Source: a bacterium
GTDB lineage: Bacteria > Pseudomonadota > Gammaproteobacteria > Burkholderiales > Thiobacillaceae
Reading direction: 5' to 3'
Assembly: GCA_009772925.1 (NCBI GenBank)
Contig: WOUQ01000006.1
Span: forward strand, 186,001 to 250,000
Length of the DNA: 64,000 nt
Part shown: positions 18,092 through 26,838 of the stretch, piece after piece
How positions within the stretch are numbered: position 1 is the first letter of the stretch
Layout: every line of letters starts with the position of its first letter
Translations under genes and position numbers: made by a program
Notes under the pieces: generated by a model
Told to the model about the DNA's origin: nothing
Database searches by the model: none
What the model saw: only the letters and a program-made list of their open reading frames with translations

Positions 18092-19029
18092 GACGTTTCA
18101 CCCCGCATGGACGGCCGCGCGTTGAAATCGAAGGCCTTGGCCATGGCGCGGTAGGCCGCCTGCTCGCTTGCGCTGACGGCGGGCGGCAAGGCGATCCCCA
18201 GCACGGCGTACAGATCGCCCGGCGGGTCGCCCGGGATGCCCTTGCCTTTCAGGCGCAACTGGCGTCCCGCCGCCGACCCCGCCGGAACGGTGAGTTGCAA
18301 CGATCCATCCGGAGTCGGCAGGGTCAGCGAACAACCGAGCGCGGCTTCCCAGGGCGCCAGCGGCAGGTCCAGATAGACATCGCGGCCATCGGCGCGGAAC
18401 CGGGGGTGGGCATTGAAGCCGATCTCCAGATACAGGTCTCCCGCCGGCCCTTCACCCAGGCTTGGCTCCCCCTGCCCGGCCAGACGCAGGTGCTGTCCGG
18501 CGCGAATGCCCCTGGGGATGCCGACATCGAGCCGGCGCTCGCGCAGGACGACGTGTCCCTGGGCATCCAGTTCCGGCACGCGCAGGGAGATGGCGCGCTG
18601 GGCGCCGCGATAGGCATCCTCCAGATCGATCATCACCCTGGCGTGATGATCCCGGCCCCGGGCGGGCATGCCGGCCTGGCGCCCACTCCCGGACTGGCGG
18701 CCGAACAGGGCTTCGAAGAAATCGCTCTGATCCATGCCGTAGTCAGCGCCACGGCCGCTGAATTCGAATCCCTCGTCCCAACCCGGCGGCGGCTGGAAAT
18801 CCTGCCCGGCCTTCCACTGGCTGCCCATCGCATCGTAGGCGGCGCGTTTCTCCGGGTCCTTGAGCACCGCGTAGGCCTCGCCCAATTCCTTGAAACGGGC
18901 CTCGGCATCGGCGGCCTTGCTCACGTCCGGGTGGTATTTGCGCGCCAGCTTGCGGTAGGCGCGCTTGATCTCGTCCTGGGTCGCCCCGCGCGGCAGGCCG
19001 AAGGTTTCGTAATAGTCCTTGAATTTCAT
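18088..19029 (-). CDS. cbpA: DnaJ-type co-chaperone CbpA
   Basis: 313 aa. The N-terminal J domain (YYETFGLPRGATQDEIKRAY, HPD in KYHPDVS) is followed by a G/F-poor linker and the C-terminal substrate-binding domains (DLYLEIGFNAHPRF, DLPLAPWEAALG). There is no zinc-finger region, as expected for CbpA rather than DnaJ. It stimulates DnaK and can bind curved DNA. Translation is coupled to cbpM. Confidence 0.93.
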   Translation of the reverse strand: MKFKDYYETFGLPRGATQDEIKRAYRKLARKYHPDVSKAADAEARFKELGEAYAVLKDPEKRAAYDAMGSQWKAGQDFQPPPGWDEGFEFSGRGADYGMDQSDFFEALFGRQSGSGRQAGMPARGRDHHARVMIDLEDAYRGAQRAISLRVPELDAQGHVVLRERRLDVGIPRGIRAGQHLRLAGQGEPSLGEGPAGDLYLEIGFNAHPRFRADGRDVYLDLPLAPWEAALGCSLTLPTPDGSLQLTVPAGSAAGRQLRLKGKGIPGDPPGDLYAVLGIALPPAVSASEQAAYRAMAKAFDFNARPSMRGETS

Positions 19030-19106
19030 GGCCCGGATCCGCTTACACCATGGCGCCGAACAGCATTCCCACGCCAGCGCTCAGGATCATGGCTTACAAG
19101 CAAGGC

Positions 19107-19370
19107 TTATTTCTTGTCGCCCTTTGCCGCATCCTGGATGTTGTCACCGGTTTTTTCAATCTGCTGACCGGTCTTGTCCATCGCGTTATCGACGGCCTGA
19201 CCGGCTTGTTCCACCGGGCCTTCCTTCGGCTGTCCCATCTTCTCAACCGCCTGGTCGACTTCCTTGCCGGCCTTTTCCAGCGGACCTTCCTCTTTCTGGC
19301 AGCCGGACAGTGCCATGAGCATTGCCCCCATGCACAGTGCCGCGCCGACAATCTTTGCGTGTTTCATCAT
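19107..19370 (-). CDS. Small helical lipoprotein
   Basis: 87 aa, tandem ATGs at 19370/19367 behind SD AAGGAG. A lipobox (LMALSGC) gives Cys at residue 23. The mature part is a charged amphipathic helix with repeated VEQAGQAVDNAMDKTGQQI-like phrases, similar in style to apolipoprotein/LEA-like stress proteins. The function is unknown. The next upstream gene on the same strand, the BON lipoprotein, has a related helical N-terminus. Confidence 0.75.
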   Translation of the reverse strand: MMKHAKIVGAALCMGAMLMALSGCQKEEGPLEKAGKEVDQAVEKMGQPKEGPVEQAGQAVDNAMDKTGQQIEKTGDNIQDAAKGDKK

Positions 19371-19458
19371 GTGCTCCTTCTGTTGACCCGCTTGCAGGGA
19401 AAACCTGAGCGACCGGCTACCGCTGCCCCGTGTTCACGCCATCGGCGTGAGCACCATT

Positions 19459-19902
19459 TCAACGGGCCGGTATAACCTTAAGATGGTTTTCCACTTCCTT
19501 CACGCCATCCACCGCCTCCGCCATCTCTTTCACACGGTCGAAGTCGGACTGGGATTCGACCGAGCCCGTCAATGTCACCACCCCGTTTACGGTATCGACG
19601 TTGATTTTCAGCGACTTCAGGCCAGGCTTGGAATAAATCGCGGTTTTCACCCTGGCCGTGGTCTCGGTATCGTCTAGGGCCACTCGGGCGTTGTCGCTGA
19701 TCTTGCCCATTTTTTCAGCGGCTTGGTCTGCCGCCGCCTCGGCTTTATCGGCCGCGCGGCCGAGCTTCTGGCCAGCCGTATCCGCCGTCTCGTCGAGATT
19801 CTTGCCCGCGGTTTCCGCGGGCCCCGGCTTGTCACACGCGGCAAGACCTACCACCAGCAGCATCGAGATGCCGAGCAACTTCCAGCGTTCATTCCTTGTC
19901 AT
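19459..19902 (-). CDS. BON-domain lipoprotein
   Basis: 147 aa from ATG 19902 (AAGGAA upstream). Lipobox LVVGLAAC; then a helical region with AGQKLGRAADKAEAAADQAA; then one BON domain (ARVKTAIYSKPGLKSLKINV, TLTGSVESQSDFDRVKEMAE, VKEVENHLKV). BON domains of the OsmY type bind membranes or phospholipids in the periplasm. The gene is part of the envelope-stress run 15.5-21 kb. Confidence 0.88.
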   Translation of the reverse strand: MTRNERWKLLGISMLLVVGLAACDKPGPAETAGKNLDETADTAGQKLGRAADKAEAAADQAAEKMGKISDNARVALDDTETTARVKTAIYSKPGLKSLKINVDTVNGVVTLTGSVESQSDFDRVKEMAEAVDGVKEVENHLKVIPAR

Positions 19903-20036
19903 TTTCGTTTCCTTCCGACGATCTGAACCACACGTGATAAAGGGCCTTATCGGCCCTGATATGCCTCTGAATCCGGGCAATCCGTAAGTGCGCGATGGGG
20001 GCCGGCCGATCGGGCCGTCCCCTCGCGCAGCGAGCA

Positions 20037-20252
20037 TCACTTGCCGACTTCGTGGCCGATGATGCCGCCGACCGCCGCGCCGCCCGCGGTTCCAAGTCCG
20101 CTGCCGCCGGTCAGAACCGCCCCACCGACAGCACCGACACCAGCGCCGATCGCGGTGTTCTTTTCCTGCGTCGTCATGCCTGAACAACCGGCCAGGCCAA
20201 TCAACAGTGTCGCGGCCACTGTACTGATCGCTAATTTATTCAATGATTTCAT
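20037..20252 (-). CDS. Glycine-zipper lipoprotein (OsmB-like)
   Basis: 71 aa, ATG 20252 with SD GAGGTAA. Lipobox LLIGLAGC, a short linker TTQEKNTAIGAG, then a glycine-zipper 2TM segment (GAGVGAVGGAVLTGGSG, GGAAVGGIIGHEVG). Proteins of this type insert into the outer membrane; OsmB is osmotically induced. It is likely regulated with neighbouring stress genes. Confidence 0.85.
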   Translation of the reverse strand: MKSLNKLAISTVAATLLIGLAGCSGMTTQEKNTAIGAGVGAVGGAVLTGGSGLGTAGGAAVGGIIGHEVGK

Positions 20253-20318
20253 TGGATTACCTCTTTGATAAACGTTGTGTTTGCAGTACTTCACTCTTCA
20301 TTCAGCGCTAGTTGCGGC

Positions 20319-20930
20319 TTACGGATTCCCGTATTTCGCTTTCGCGTCATTCAGGCATGCATCCTTGGCAGTACCCGCCTTGTTGTCGCACTTTTCCTTG
20401 GCCACCTTGTACTGAGCTTCGCGCTTGTCTGCCGTGGCGTCCTTGCGGGCGTCCGTCGACGTCTCCTTTGCCGTGGCTTTTGCGGCAGAGGTCTTCAACT
20501 GCGCCTTGGCATCGGCTTTGGTGGCGGTTTCCGCGGCCTTTGCTTCCTTCACGCAGACATCCTTGGCGTTACCCGCCATGTCGTCACATTTTTCCTTCGC
20601 CACCGCATAGGTTGCTTCTGCTTTTGCGACGAGCGCCTCGTAGCGGGATTTGGCGGAAGGCTTGTAACTGGCTTCGAGTTCGGCCAGGGCGACCTTCTCC
20701 TTGCCCTTGGCTTCGGCCAGACAGATATCGCTCGGGTTGCCGGCCAGAGGAGCGCAGCCCGCCTTGGCCAACTTGTACTCGGCCGCGATGTTGTCCTTGC
20801 CGACCTTGTAGTCGTTCTTCGACAGGCTTTCCGAGAGGGCTCCATTGCTAAAGGCGAAGCCGAGGGAAGCCACGGCGCTAAGGACAAAGCCGAGGGCAAG
20901 CGTGTTCGTGTTGAGGTCAGGTTTGATCAT
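20319..20930 (-). CDS. Exported protein with three Cys-pair repeats (K/A-rich)
   Basis: 203 aa. An N-terminal hydrophobic segment (residues 11-27) acts as signal or anchor. Three copies of a unit follow: YKLAKAGCAPLAGNPSDICL, YAVAKEKCDDMAGNAKDVCV and YKVAKEKCDNKAGTAKDACL, each with two Cys ten residues apart and a K/A-rich helix after it. The cysteines probably form local disulfides in the periplasm (inference). A fourth unit without Cys (YKPSAKSRYEAL) may be a degenerate copy. The RBS is weak (GAAAGAAA). The function is unknown. Confidence 0.8.
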   Translation of the reverse strand: MIKPDLNTNTLALGFVLSAVASLGFAFSNGALSESLSKNDYKVGKDNIAAEYKLAKAGCAPLAGNPSDICLAEAKGKEKVALAELEASYKPSAKSRYEALVAKAEATYAVAKEKCDDMAGNAKDVCVKEAKAAETATKADAKAQLKTSAAKATAKETSTDARKDATADKREAQYKVAKEKCDNKAGTAKDACLNDAKAKYGNP

Positions 20931-21267
20931 GTAGTTTCTTTCAATGGGTGAGATGAATCGTAATGTCCTGGCAATCCATGCCCGACATTCACTGCACTTC
21001 GCAGAGTGCGCGCCGCTTTCAACCACCGTGGTGTACCGCGGTATGGTCAGGGCGCGTTGTCTCGCTCCGATGGTTCAAGGTTAGCGAGCAAATGCTTGCC
21101 GGTCTGTCTGTTGCCGCACATAGACGGCCGGCCTGCTTGCGTATCCTCCGAGGAGGGGTGCGCAACGAACGCACACGCTGAGGCGGTGTCTGGGGCGTTG
21201 AAATTCCCGGCGGCATCTTTCGTATTCCACTTCCACCGGGCGGATGTACCGCCCGAGGCGGCATTTC
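20931..21267. promoter_or_regulatory. Divergent intergenic region with hairpin before the antiporter
   Basis: 337 nt between divergent genes with no credible ORF. Just before the antiporter start, CGGGCGG (21237-21243) and CCGCCCG (21249-21255) form a 7-bp hairpin that abuts the GAGG SD-like stretch. It could hide the ribosome site or be a fortuitous palindrome. No promoter boxes could be assigned with confidence. Confidence 0.3.
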
Positions 21268-22641
21268 ATGACCTTTGCAATCTGGGCCCTCATCATCGGC
21301 GCGCTGCTGATCACCATGGCCCTGTCGGGTACGTCTCTGAGCCGGCTCCCCCTGAGCACCGCCCTCCTTTACCTGGCCGCCGGCTACGGGCTCGGCCCCG
21401 CCGGCTGGGCCTTGCTGGCCCCCGATCCGCTGACTTGGTCCGTGGCGCTGGAAAGGGTGTCGGAAGTGGCGGTGCTCATCTCCCTGTTCGCCGTCGGCCT
21501 CAAGCTCGGCTTACCCCTGTCGGACCGGGGCTGGCGCCTGCCGGTGCGCCTGGCCCTGGTTTCCATGACCATCACGGTGGCCCTGATCGCCGCCATCGGC
21601 GTGCTGGGCCTCGGGCTCTCCCTGGGCGCTGCCGTCCTGCTCGGCGCCATCCTGGCGCCTACCGACCCGGTGCTGGCCTCCGACGTCCAGGTGCTGGAGG
21701 CGGGCGACCGGGACCGCTTGCGTTTCAGCCTGACCGGCGAAGGAGGCTTGAACGACGGCGCCGCCTTTCCCTTCGTGATGCTGGGCCTGGGTTTGCTGGG
21801 CCTGCATGACTTGGGCGCCTGGGGCTGGCGCTGGGTGCTGGTGGACATGCTCTGGGCGGTGGCCGGCGGCCTGGCCATCGGCGCCGGGCTGGGCACCCTG
21901 ATCGGCCGGCTGGTGGTCTATCTGCGCAGCCGCCACCAAGAGTCGGTGGGGTTCGACGAATTCCTCGCCCTGGGCCTCATCGCGCTGGCCTATGGCGTGG
22001 CCGTGCTCAGCCATGCCTATGGTTTCCTGGCCGTGTTCGCCGCGGGCCTGGCGCTGCAACGGGTAAAGGAACGGCCCTGGGAAGGGGCGGATTCGGCCGT
22101 GCTGGAAACGGGCCTGCAAAGCAGTCGGGCCAACGCGGCGCTGGCCACCGATGCGGCCTATGCCAGCGCCTTCATGATGCAGCAGGTGCGCGGCTTCAAC
22201 GAACAACTGGAGCGGATCGCCGAGGTGGCGGTCGTCCTGGTGGTCGGCGCCATGCTCGCGTACACCCATCTCCCGGACGGCGCGCTCTGGTTCGTCCCCC
22301 TCCTGTTCCTGGTCGTGCGCCCCGTGTCGGTGCGGATCGGCTTGCTGGGCACGCTGGTGTCCCGCGAACAGCGCCTGTTCATCTCCTGGTTCGGCATCCG
22401 CGGCATCGGTTCCATCTACTACCTGATGTATGCCATCAACCAAGGGCTGCCGCGCGCGGTGAGCCATACGTTGACTAGTCGCGCTGACGTGCGGGACACG
22501 CCCAGGAATTCCCTTTGGGGAGAAGCAGGCGAACACTGTCTTTGCAAGAAGAAACGGCATCCGGAAAGACCGGCCGGATATGTGCGATGCCGTACACACA
22601 TAAAGCAATTACGTAGATACATGAATAAACATAATTTGTAA
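21268..22641 (+). CDS. CPA1-type cation/proton antiporter with aberrant C-terminus
   Basis: 457 aa from ATG 21268. Helices start LSTALLYLAAGYGLGPAGW; the ion-binding region APTDPVLASDVQV and the GEGGLNDGAAFPFVML motif identify an NhaP-type Na+(K+)/H+ antiporter. Homology runs to YYLMYAINQGLPRAVSHTLT (about 22480). After this the frame reads a basic, Cys-containing tail of about 50 residues unlike the family, and the expected last helix and HGISVTPLM end are missing. That end, with a near-identical copy of about 140 nt of the preceding sequence, sits at 23917-24126. The gene is therefore broken by a rearrangement and is probably inactive or impaired. Confidence 0.85.
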   Translation: MTFAIWALIIGALLITMALSGTSLSRLPLSTALLYLAAGYGLGPAGWALLAPDPLTWSVALERVSEVAVLISLFAVGLKLGLPLSDRGWRLPVRLALVSMTITVALIAAIGVLGLGLSLGAAVLLGAILAPTDPVLASDVQVLEAGDRDRLRFSLTGEGGLNDGAAFPFVMLGLGLLGLHDLGAWGWRWVLVDMLWAVAGGLAIGAGLGTLIGRLVVYLRSRHQESVGFDEFLALGLIALAYGVAVLSHAYGFLAVFAAGLALQRVKERPWEGADSAVLETGLQSSRANAALATDAAYASAFMMQQVRGFNEQLERIAEVAVVLVVGAMLAYTHLPDGALWFVPLLFLVVRPVSVRIGLLGTLVSREQRLFISWFGIRGIGSIYYLMYAINQGLPRAVSHTLTSRADVRDTPRNSLWGEAGEHCLCKKKRHPERPAGYVRCRTHIKQLRRYMNKHNL

Positions 22642-22753
22642 GATCAACTGGCCAACAACAGTGCTGTAGAGCCACGTCGAAACATCCATTTGATTACTGC
22701 TGGAAAGCGGATGTCGCGAGTTTGCTAAGCATTTGGCAATCGGGAGATCACTC

Positions 22754-23470
22754 ATGACGGCTCCACACGCCCCCCGGAATCATCTGCTCGCCGCCCTGCC
22801 GGCGGATGAGTACGCGCGCATCCTTCCCCATCTGGAACGGGTGCCTTTGACGTTGGGCGATACGCTGTGCGAGTCCGGCATCCCGTCGACCCACGCCTAT
22901 TTCCCCACCGACGCCATCGTCTCCCTGCTCTATGTCATGGAAGACGGCGCCTCGGCTGAAATCGCCGTGGTGGGCAACGAGGGCGTCGTCGGCGTCTCCT
23001 TGTTCATGGGCGGCGAAACCACGACCAGCCGGGCCGTGGTGCAAAGCGCCGGCCACGCCTACCGGGTCAGGCCGAAAATGCTGAAGGAGGAATTTATTCG
23101 CGCCGGTCCGATGCAGCGCCTGTTGCTGCGCTATACCCAGGCCCTGCTGACCCAGATGGCCCAGACGGCGGTGTGCAACCGGCACCATACCGTCGACCAG
23201 CAACTGTGTCGCTGGCTGCTGCTGAGCCTGGACCGCCTGCCCTCGAACCACCTGACCATGACCCAGGAGCTGATCGCCAACATGCTGGGCGTGCGCCGCG
23301 AGGGCGTCACCGAGGCCGCGGGGAAATTGCAGCACGATGGTTTGATCGAGTATCGCCGCGGCCATATCACCGTTGTCGACCGGGCCGGACTGGAGGCGCG
23401 CGTCTGCGAGTGCTACGCCGTGGTCAAGAAAGAATTCGATCGCCTGCTGCCTTACAAGGACATACCGTAA
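22754..23470 (+). CDS. Crp/Fnr-family transcriptional regulator (paralogue 1)
   Basis: 238 aa, ATG 22754 behind GGGAGA. Cyclic-nucleotide-binding-like domain residues about 15-130 (YFPTDAIVSLLYVMEDGASA, GNEGVVGVSLFMGG) and a C-terminal winged helix (LIANMLGVRREGVTEAAGKL). No Fnr-type Cys cluster; the ligand may be a nucleotide or none. It is preceded by about 290 nt of unusually AT-rich DNA starting in the broken antiporter tail. It is convergent with a truncated homologue at 23507-23907, and closest in style to paralogue 2 at 28597. Confidence 0.85.
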   Translation: MTAPHAPRNHLLAALPADEYARILPHLERVPLTLGDTLCESGIPSTHAYFPTDAIVSLLYVMEDGASAEIAVVGNEGVVGVSLFMGGETTTSRAVVQSAGHAYRVRPKMLKEEFIRAGPMQRLLLRYTQALLTQMAQTAVCNRHHTVDQQLCRWLLLSLDRLPSNHLTMTQELIANMLGVRREGVTEAAGKLQHDGLIEYRRGHITVVDRAGLEARVCECYAVVKKEFDRLLPYKDIP

Positions 23471-23506
23471 GCGGTCCAGCCTTGGGCCGAACACACGGGA
23501 TCGGGC

Positions 23507-23907
23507 TTACCGGACAACAGCGTCCTGGCGATATCTCACGTCGCACAGCAGACGGTTCAATTCCGTCTTCACAACCGAATAGCACTCGCAGACGCGGGAT
23601 TCCAGGCCGGCCCAGTCGAGTACCGCGATATGACCGCGGCGGTAACTGATAAAACCCGCGCGCTGCAATTTTCCGGCAGCCTCGGTGACGCCTTCCCGGC
23701 GCACGCCCAGCATGTTGGCGATCATCTGCTGGGTCATGACCAATTCGTTGGAAGGCAAGCGATCCAGCGTCAGCAACAGCCAGCGGCACAGTTGCTGCTC
23801 CACGGAATGGTGCCGGTTGCAGGCGGCGGTCTGGGCCATCTGGGTCATCAGCGCCTGGGTGTAGCGCAGCAGCACACGCTGCAGCAAGCCGGCACGATTG
23901 AATTCAT
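23507..23907 (-). pseudogene. Truncated Crp/Fnr-family regulator (C-terminal half only)
   Basis: Encodes the last ~130 residues of a Crp-like regulator: LLRYTQALMTQMAQTAACNR, the HTH MIANMLGVRREGVTEAAGKL and the tail to RYRQDAVVR. It is nearly identical to the same part of 29545-30285. The effector domain is gone: homology stops near 23907 (EFNRAGLLQ against EFFRAGLLQ), where the antiporter duplicate begins at 23917. It could express a DNA-binding fragment from ATG 23887, but is best read as a remnant. Confidence 0.8.
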
Positions 23908-23916
23908 GCCCTTGCC

Positions 23917-24126
23917 GTGCGCCCCGTGTCGGTGCGGATTGGCTTGCTGGGCACGCCGGTGTCCCGCGAACAGCGCCTGTTCATCTCCTGGTTCGGCATC
24001 CGCGGCATCGGTTCCATCTACTACCTGATGTATGCCATCAACCAAGGGCTGCCGCGGCACGGGATATCCGTGACCCCGCTGATGAATCTGTACGGGCGGA
24101 GGAAGGCGCGGCGATCCGGCCGCTGA
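23917..24126 (+). pseudogene. Duplicated 3' fragment of the cation/proton antiporter
   Basis: The first ~140 nt repeat 22318-22456 almost exactly (RPVSVRIGLLG, SREQRLFISWFGIRGIG). The frame then jumps from NQGLPR to HGISVTPLMNLYGRRKARR, the natural C-terminal end of the family, skipping about 25 residues. It has no upstream gene part. It is a relic of the rearrangement that broke the antiporter at 22480. Confidence 0.85.
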
Positions 24127-24206
24127 GAGACCGTAAATCGAACATGGATATCGCGGAATCCGCCTAATTGGTGAATCATGTACCAACCTCGACTTCGGAA
24201 TGGCTC

Positions 24207-24374
24207 ATGGCTCAGCACACCAAATCCACCAAGCCCACCCAGTCCAATCGTTCGCCCAGGCGGGTCGCGGTCAAGGTGGTGGAACCCTCTCCCTCCATCG
24301 CGACAAGGCCCGCCGTAATCTTTCCGATTGTCGGCATCGGTTGCTCGGCCGGTGGGCTCGACGCGGTGGAATAA
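24207..24374 (+). pseudogene. 5' part of CheB/CheR hybrid gene, cut off by in-frame TAA
   Basis: Starts at ATG 24207 and reads MAQHTKSTKPTQSN, then VIFPIVGIGCSAGGLDAVE, followed by TAA at 24372. The sequence after the stop in the same frame (LLSRVPAESGMAFVIIQHLD) continues the CheB domain, so a single nonsense change (CAA to TAA is the simplest) splits the gene. This fragment holds the CheB nucleophile Ser of GCSAGG. Confidence 0.85.
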
Positions 24375-24404
24375 CTGCTGTCCCGCGTTCCCGCCGAGAG
24401 CGGC

Positions 24405-26822
24405 ATGGCCTTCGTCATCATCCAGCACCTCGACCCCGAGCACGTCAGCGCCCTGCCCGAACTGCTCCAGCGGGTCACCCGGATGCCCGTGGTCGAGGCC
24501 GAAGATGGAATGGTGGTCAAGCCTGATTGTGTCTACATCATTCCGCCGAACAAGGACATGTCCCTGCTGCGTGGCGAACTTCATTTATTCGCTCCCGTCG
24601 CGCCGCGCGGCCTGCGCTTGCCCATCGACTTCTTCCTGCGCACCCTGGCTGAAGACAGGGGTGAGAACGCGGTCGGCATCATCCTCTCGGGCATGGGCTC
24701 CGACGGCGTCTTCGGCCTGCGCGCCATCAAGGACAAGACCGGGCTGACCCTGGCCCAGGACCCCGCCAGCGCCCAGGCCGACAGCATGCCGCGCAGCGCC
24801 ATCGACGCCGGACTGGCCGACCTCGTCGCCCGGCCCGAGGCGATGCCGGCGCTGATCGTCGACTACTACAAACTCCCCGTGGGAATGTCCCGAGGCGAGC
24901 CGCCGGCCAAGGCCAGCGCGCAGAGCGCCCTGGACAAGATCATCATCCTGTTGCGCGACCGCAGCGGCAACGATTTCTCCTTCTACAAGAACACCACGCT
25001 CTACCGTCGCATCGAGCGGCGCATGGCCCTGCACCAGATCGTCGGCATCGATAACTATGTGCGCTACCTGCGCGAGAACCCCCAGGAACTGGATCTGCTC
25101 TTCAAGGAACTGCTGATCGGCGTCACCCACTTCTTCCGGGATCCCGCGGTATGGGAAACCCTGCGCGACGAAGCCTTCCCCGCGCTGATGGCGCAGCATC
25201 CCGCCGGCAGGATCCTGCGCGCCTGGGTGCCCGCCTGTTCCACCGGCGAGGAAGCCTATTCGCTGGCCATGGTGTTCAAGGAGGCCATGGAACAGGTCAG
25301 GCCGGAAGCGCGATACACCTTGCAGATCTACGCCACCGATCTCGACCCGGATGCCATCGACAAGGCGCGCAAGGGCATCTATCCCCCCAACATCGCCGCG
25401 GACGTCTCGGTGGAACGCCTTGCCCGCCATTTCACGACCGAAGGGGAAGGTTTCCGGGTGCGCAAGGACATCCGCGAAATGGTGGTGTTCGCGCCGCAGA
25501 ACATCATTTCCGACCCGCCCTTCACCCGGCTGGATTTCCTGTCCTGCCGCAACCTGTTGATCTACTTCAACCCGCAACTCCAGAAGAAGCTGCTGCCCCT
25601 GTTCCACTATGGCTTGAACCGGGGCGGCCTGCTGTTGCTGGGCAGCGCCGAGTCGATCGGCAACTTCGGCCATTTGTTCGCGGTGGTGAACACCAAGGCG
25701 CGACTGTTCCGGCGCATCGAGCAACCCATCCCGCTGGGCGAACTCGAATTTCCCATCGGCGTACCCGCCAGCACGACCTTGGCCACGGCCTCATCGCCCG
25801 CCGACCGCGCCGAGAATGTCGGTCAACTCACCGACCAGCTCATCCAGCAGAACTTCGCGCCCGCCGCCGTTCTGGTCAATGCCGAGGGCGACATCCTCTA
25901 TATCAGCGGCCGTACCGGCAAATATCTGGAACCGGCCGCCGGCAAGGTCAACATGAACCTCCACGCCATGGCGCGCGAGGGCTTGCGCGAAGCCCTGTCG
26001 GGCGTGATCCACAGGGCGGTGCGGGAGGCGCGGCCGATCCACCTCAAGGGCCTGCGGGTAGGCATCAACGGCGGCACCCAGATCGTCGATGTCAGCGTGC
26101 AGGCCCTCGATCAACCCGAGCCGCTGCGCGGGCGTGTGATCGTCGTTTTCAAGGACGTTGCCAGACAAACCGCGCGCAGGATGCGCAAGACCGGTGGATC
26201 GGAGACCCACGACGCCCTGACCCAGGAATTGCAGCAGGCCCGCGAGGCGCTGCAAGTCGCCCACGAGGAGACCCAGACCACGGTGGAGGAACTCAAATCC
26301 AGCAACGAGGAGTTGCAGTCCACCAACGAGGAACTGCAATCCACCAACGAGGAGCTGACCACTTCCAAGGAAGAGTTGCAGTCCCTCAACGAGGAATTGC
26401 AGACGGTGAACGCCGAGCTTCAGTCGCGGGTGGACGACCTGACCTGGGTGCGCAACGACATGACCAACCTGCTCAACAGCACGGAAATCGCCACCGTCTT
26501 CCTCGACAACGAGATGAAGCTGCGGCGTTTCACCACCCATGCCACCAAACTGTTCAAGCTGATTCCCGGCGATGTGGGGCGGCCCCTGTCGCATGTCGTC
26601 ACCGACCTGGACTACCCGCGGCTGAAGGAGGACGCGGAAGCCGTGCTGCATACGCTGGTGTTCCAGGAGAAGCAGGTCACCACCCACGACGGCCGCTGGT
26701 GCCGGGTGCGCATCATGCCCTACCGTACCCAGGACAATGTGATCGATGGCGTGGTCATCACCTTCATCGACATCACCGAAACCAAGCATCTGGAGGCGGA
26801 GTTGAGGAAACGAGGCGCGTAG
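24405..26822 (+). CDS. CheB(partial)-CheR-PAS hybrid protein, main surviving ORF
   Basis: 805 aa from ATG 24405, in the same frame as the fragment before the TAA. The remaining CheB part has the His (QHLDPEH) and Asp (LSGMGSDG) of the methylesterase triad but lacks the Ser segment. CheR follows at about 170-430 (LLIGVTHFFRDP, VPACSTGEEAYSLAM, IYATDLDPDAIDKAR, FLSCRNLLIYF), then a PAS-like region, a coiled coil of NEELQST heptads at about 605-680, and a C-terminal PAS. Hybrid proteins of this kind integrate receptor methylation-like chemistry with sensing; no che operon is present. A two-component kinase and regulator follow. Confidence 0.85.
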   Translation: MAFVIIQHLDPEHVSALPELLQRVTRMPVVEAEDGMVVKPDCVYIIPPNKDMSLLRGELHLFAPVAPRGLRLPIDFFLRTLAEDRGENAVGIILSGMGSDGVFGLRAIKDKTGLTLAQDPASAQADSMPRSAIDAGLADLVARPEAMPALIVDYYKLPVGMSRGEPPAKASAQSALDKIIILLRDRSGNDFSFYKNTTLYRRIERRMALHQIVGIDNYVRYLRENPQELDLLFKELLIGVTHFFRDPAVWETLRDEAFPALMAQHPAGRILRAWVPACSTGEEAYSLAMVFKEAMEQVRPEARYTLQIYATDLDPDAIDKARKGIYPPNIAADVSVERLARHFTTEGEGFRVRKDIREMVVFAPQNIISDPPFTRLDFLSCRNLLIYFNPQLQKKLLPLFHYGLNRGGLLLLGSAESIGNFGHLFAVVNTKARLFRRIEQPIPLGELEFPIGVPASTTLATASSPADRAENVGQLTDQLIQQNFAPAAVLVNAEGDILYISGRTGKYLEPAAGKVNMNLHAMAREGLREALSGVIHRAVREARPIHLKGLRVGINGGTQIVDVSVQALDQPEPLRGRVIVVFKDVARQTARRMRKTGGSETHDALTQELQQAREALQVAHEETQTTVEELKSSNEELQSTNEELQSTNEELTTSKEELQSLNEELQTVNAELQSRVDDLTWVRNDMTNLLNSTEIATVFLDNEMKLRRFTTHATKLFKLIPGDVGRPLSHVVTDLDYPRLKEDAEAVLHTLVFQEKQVTTHDGRWCRVRIMPYRTQDNVIDGVVITFIDITETKHLEAELRKRGA

Positions 26823-26838
26823 CGGCGGAGAATCGATC

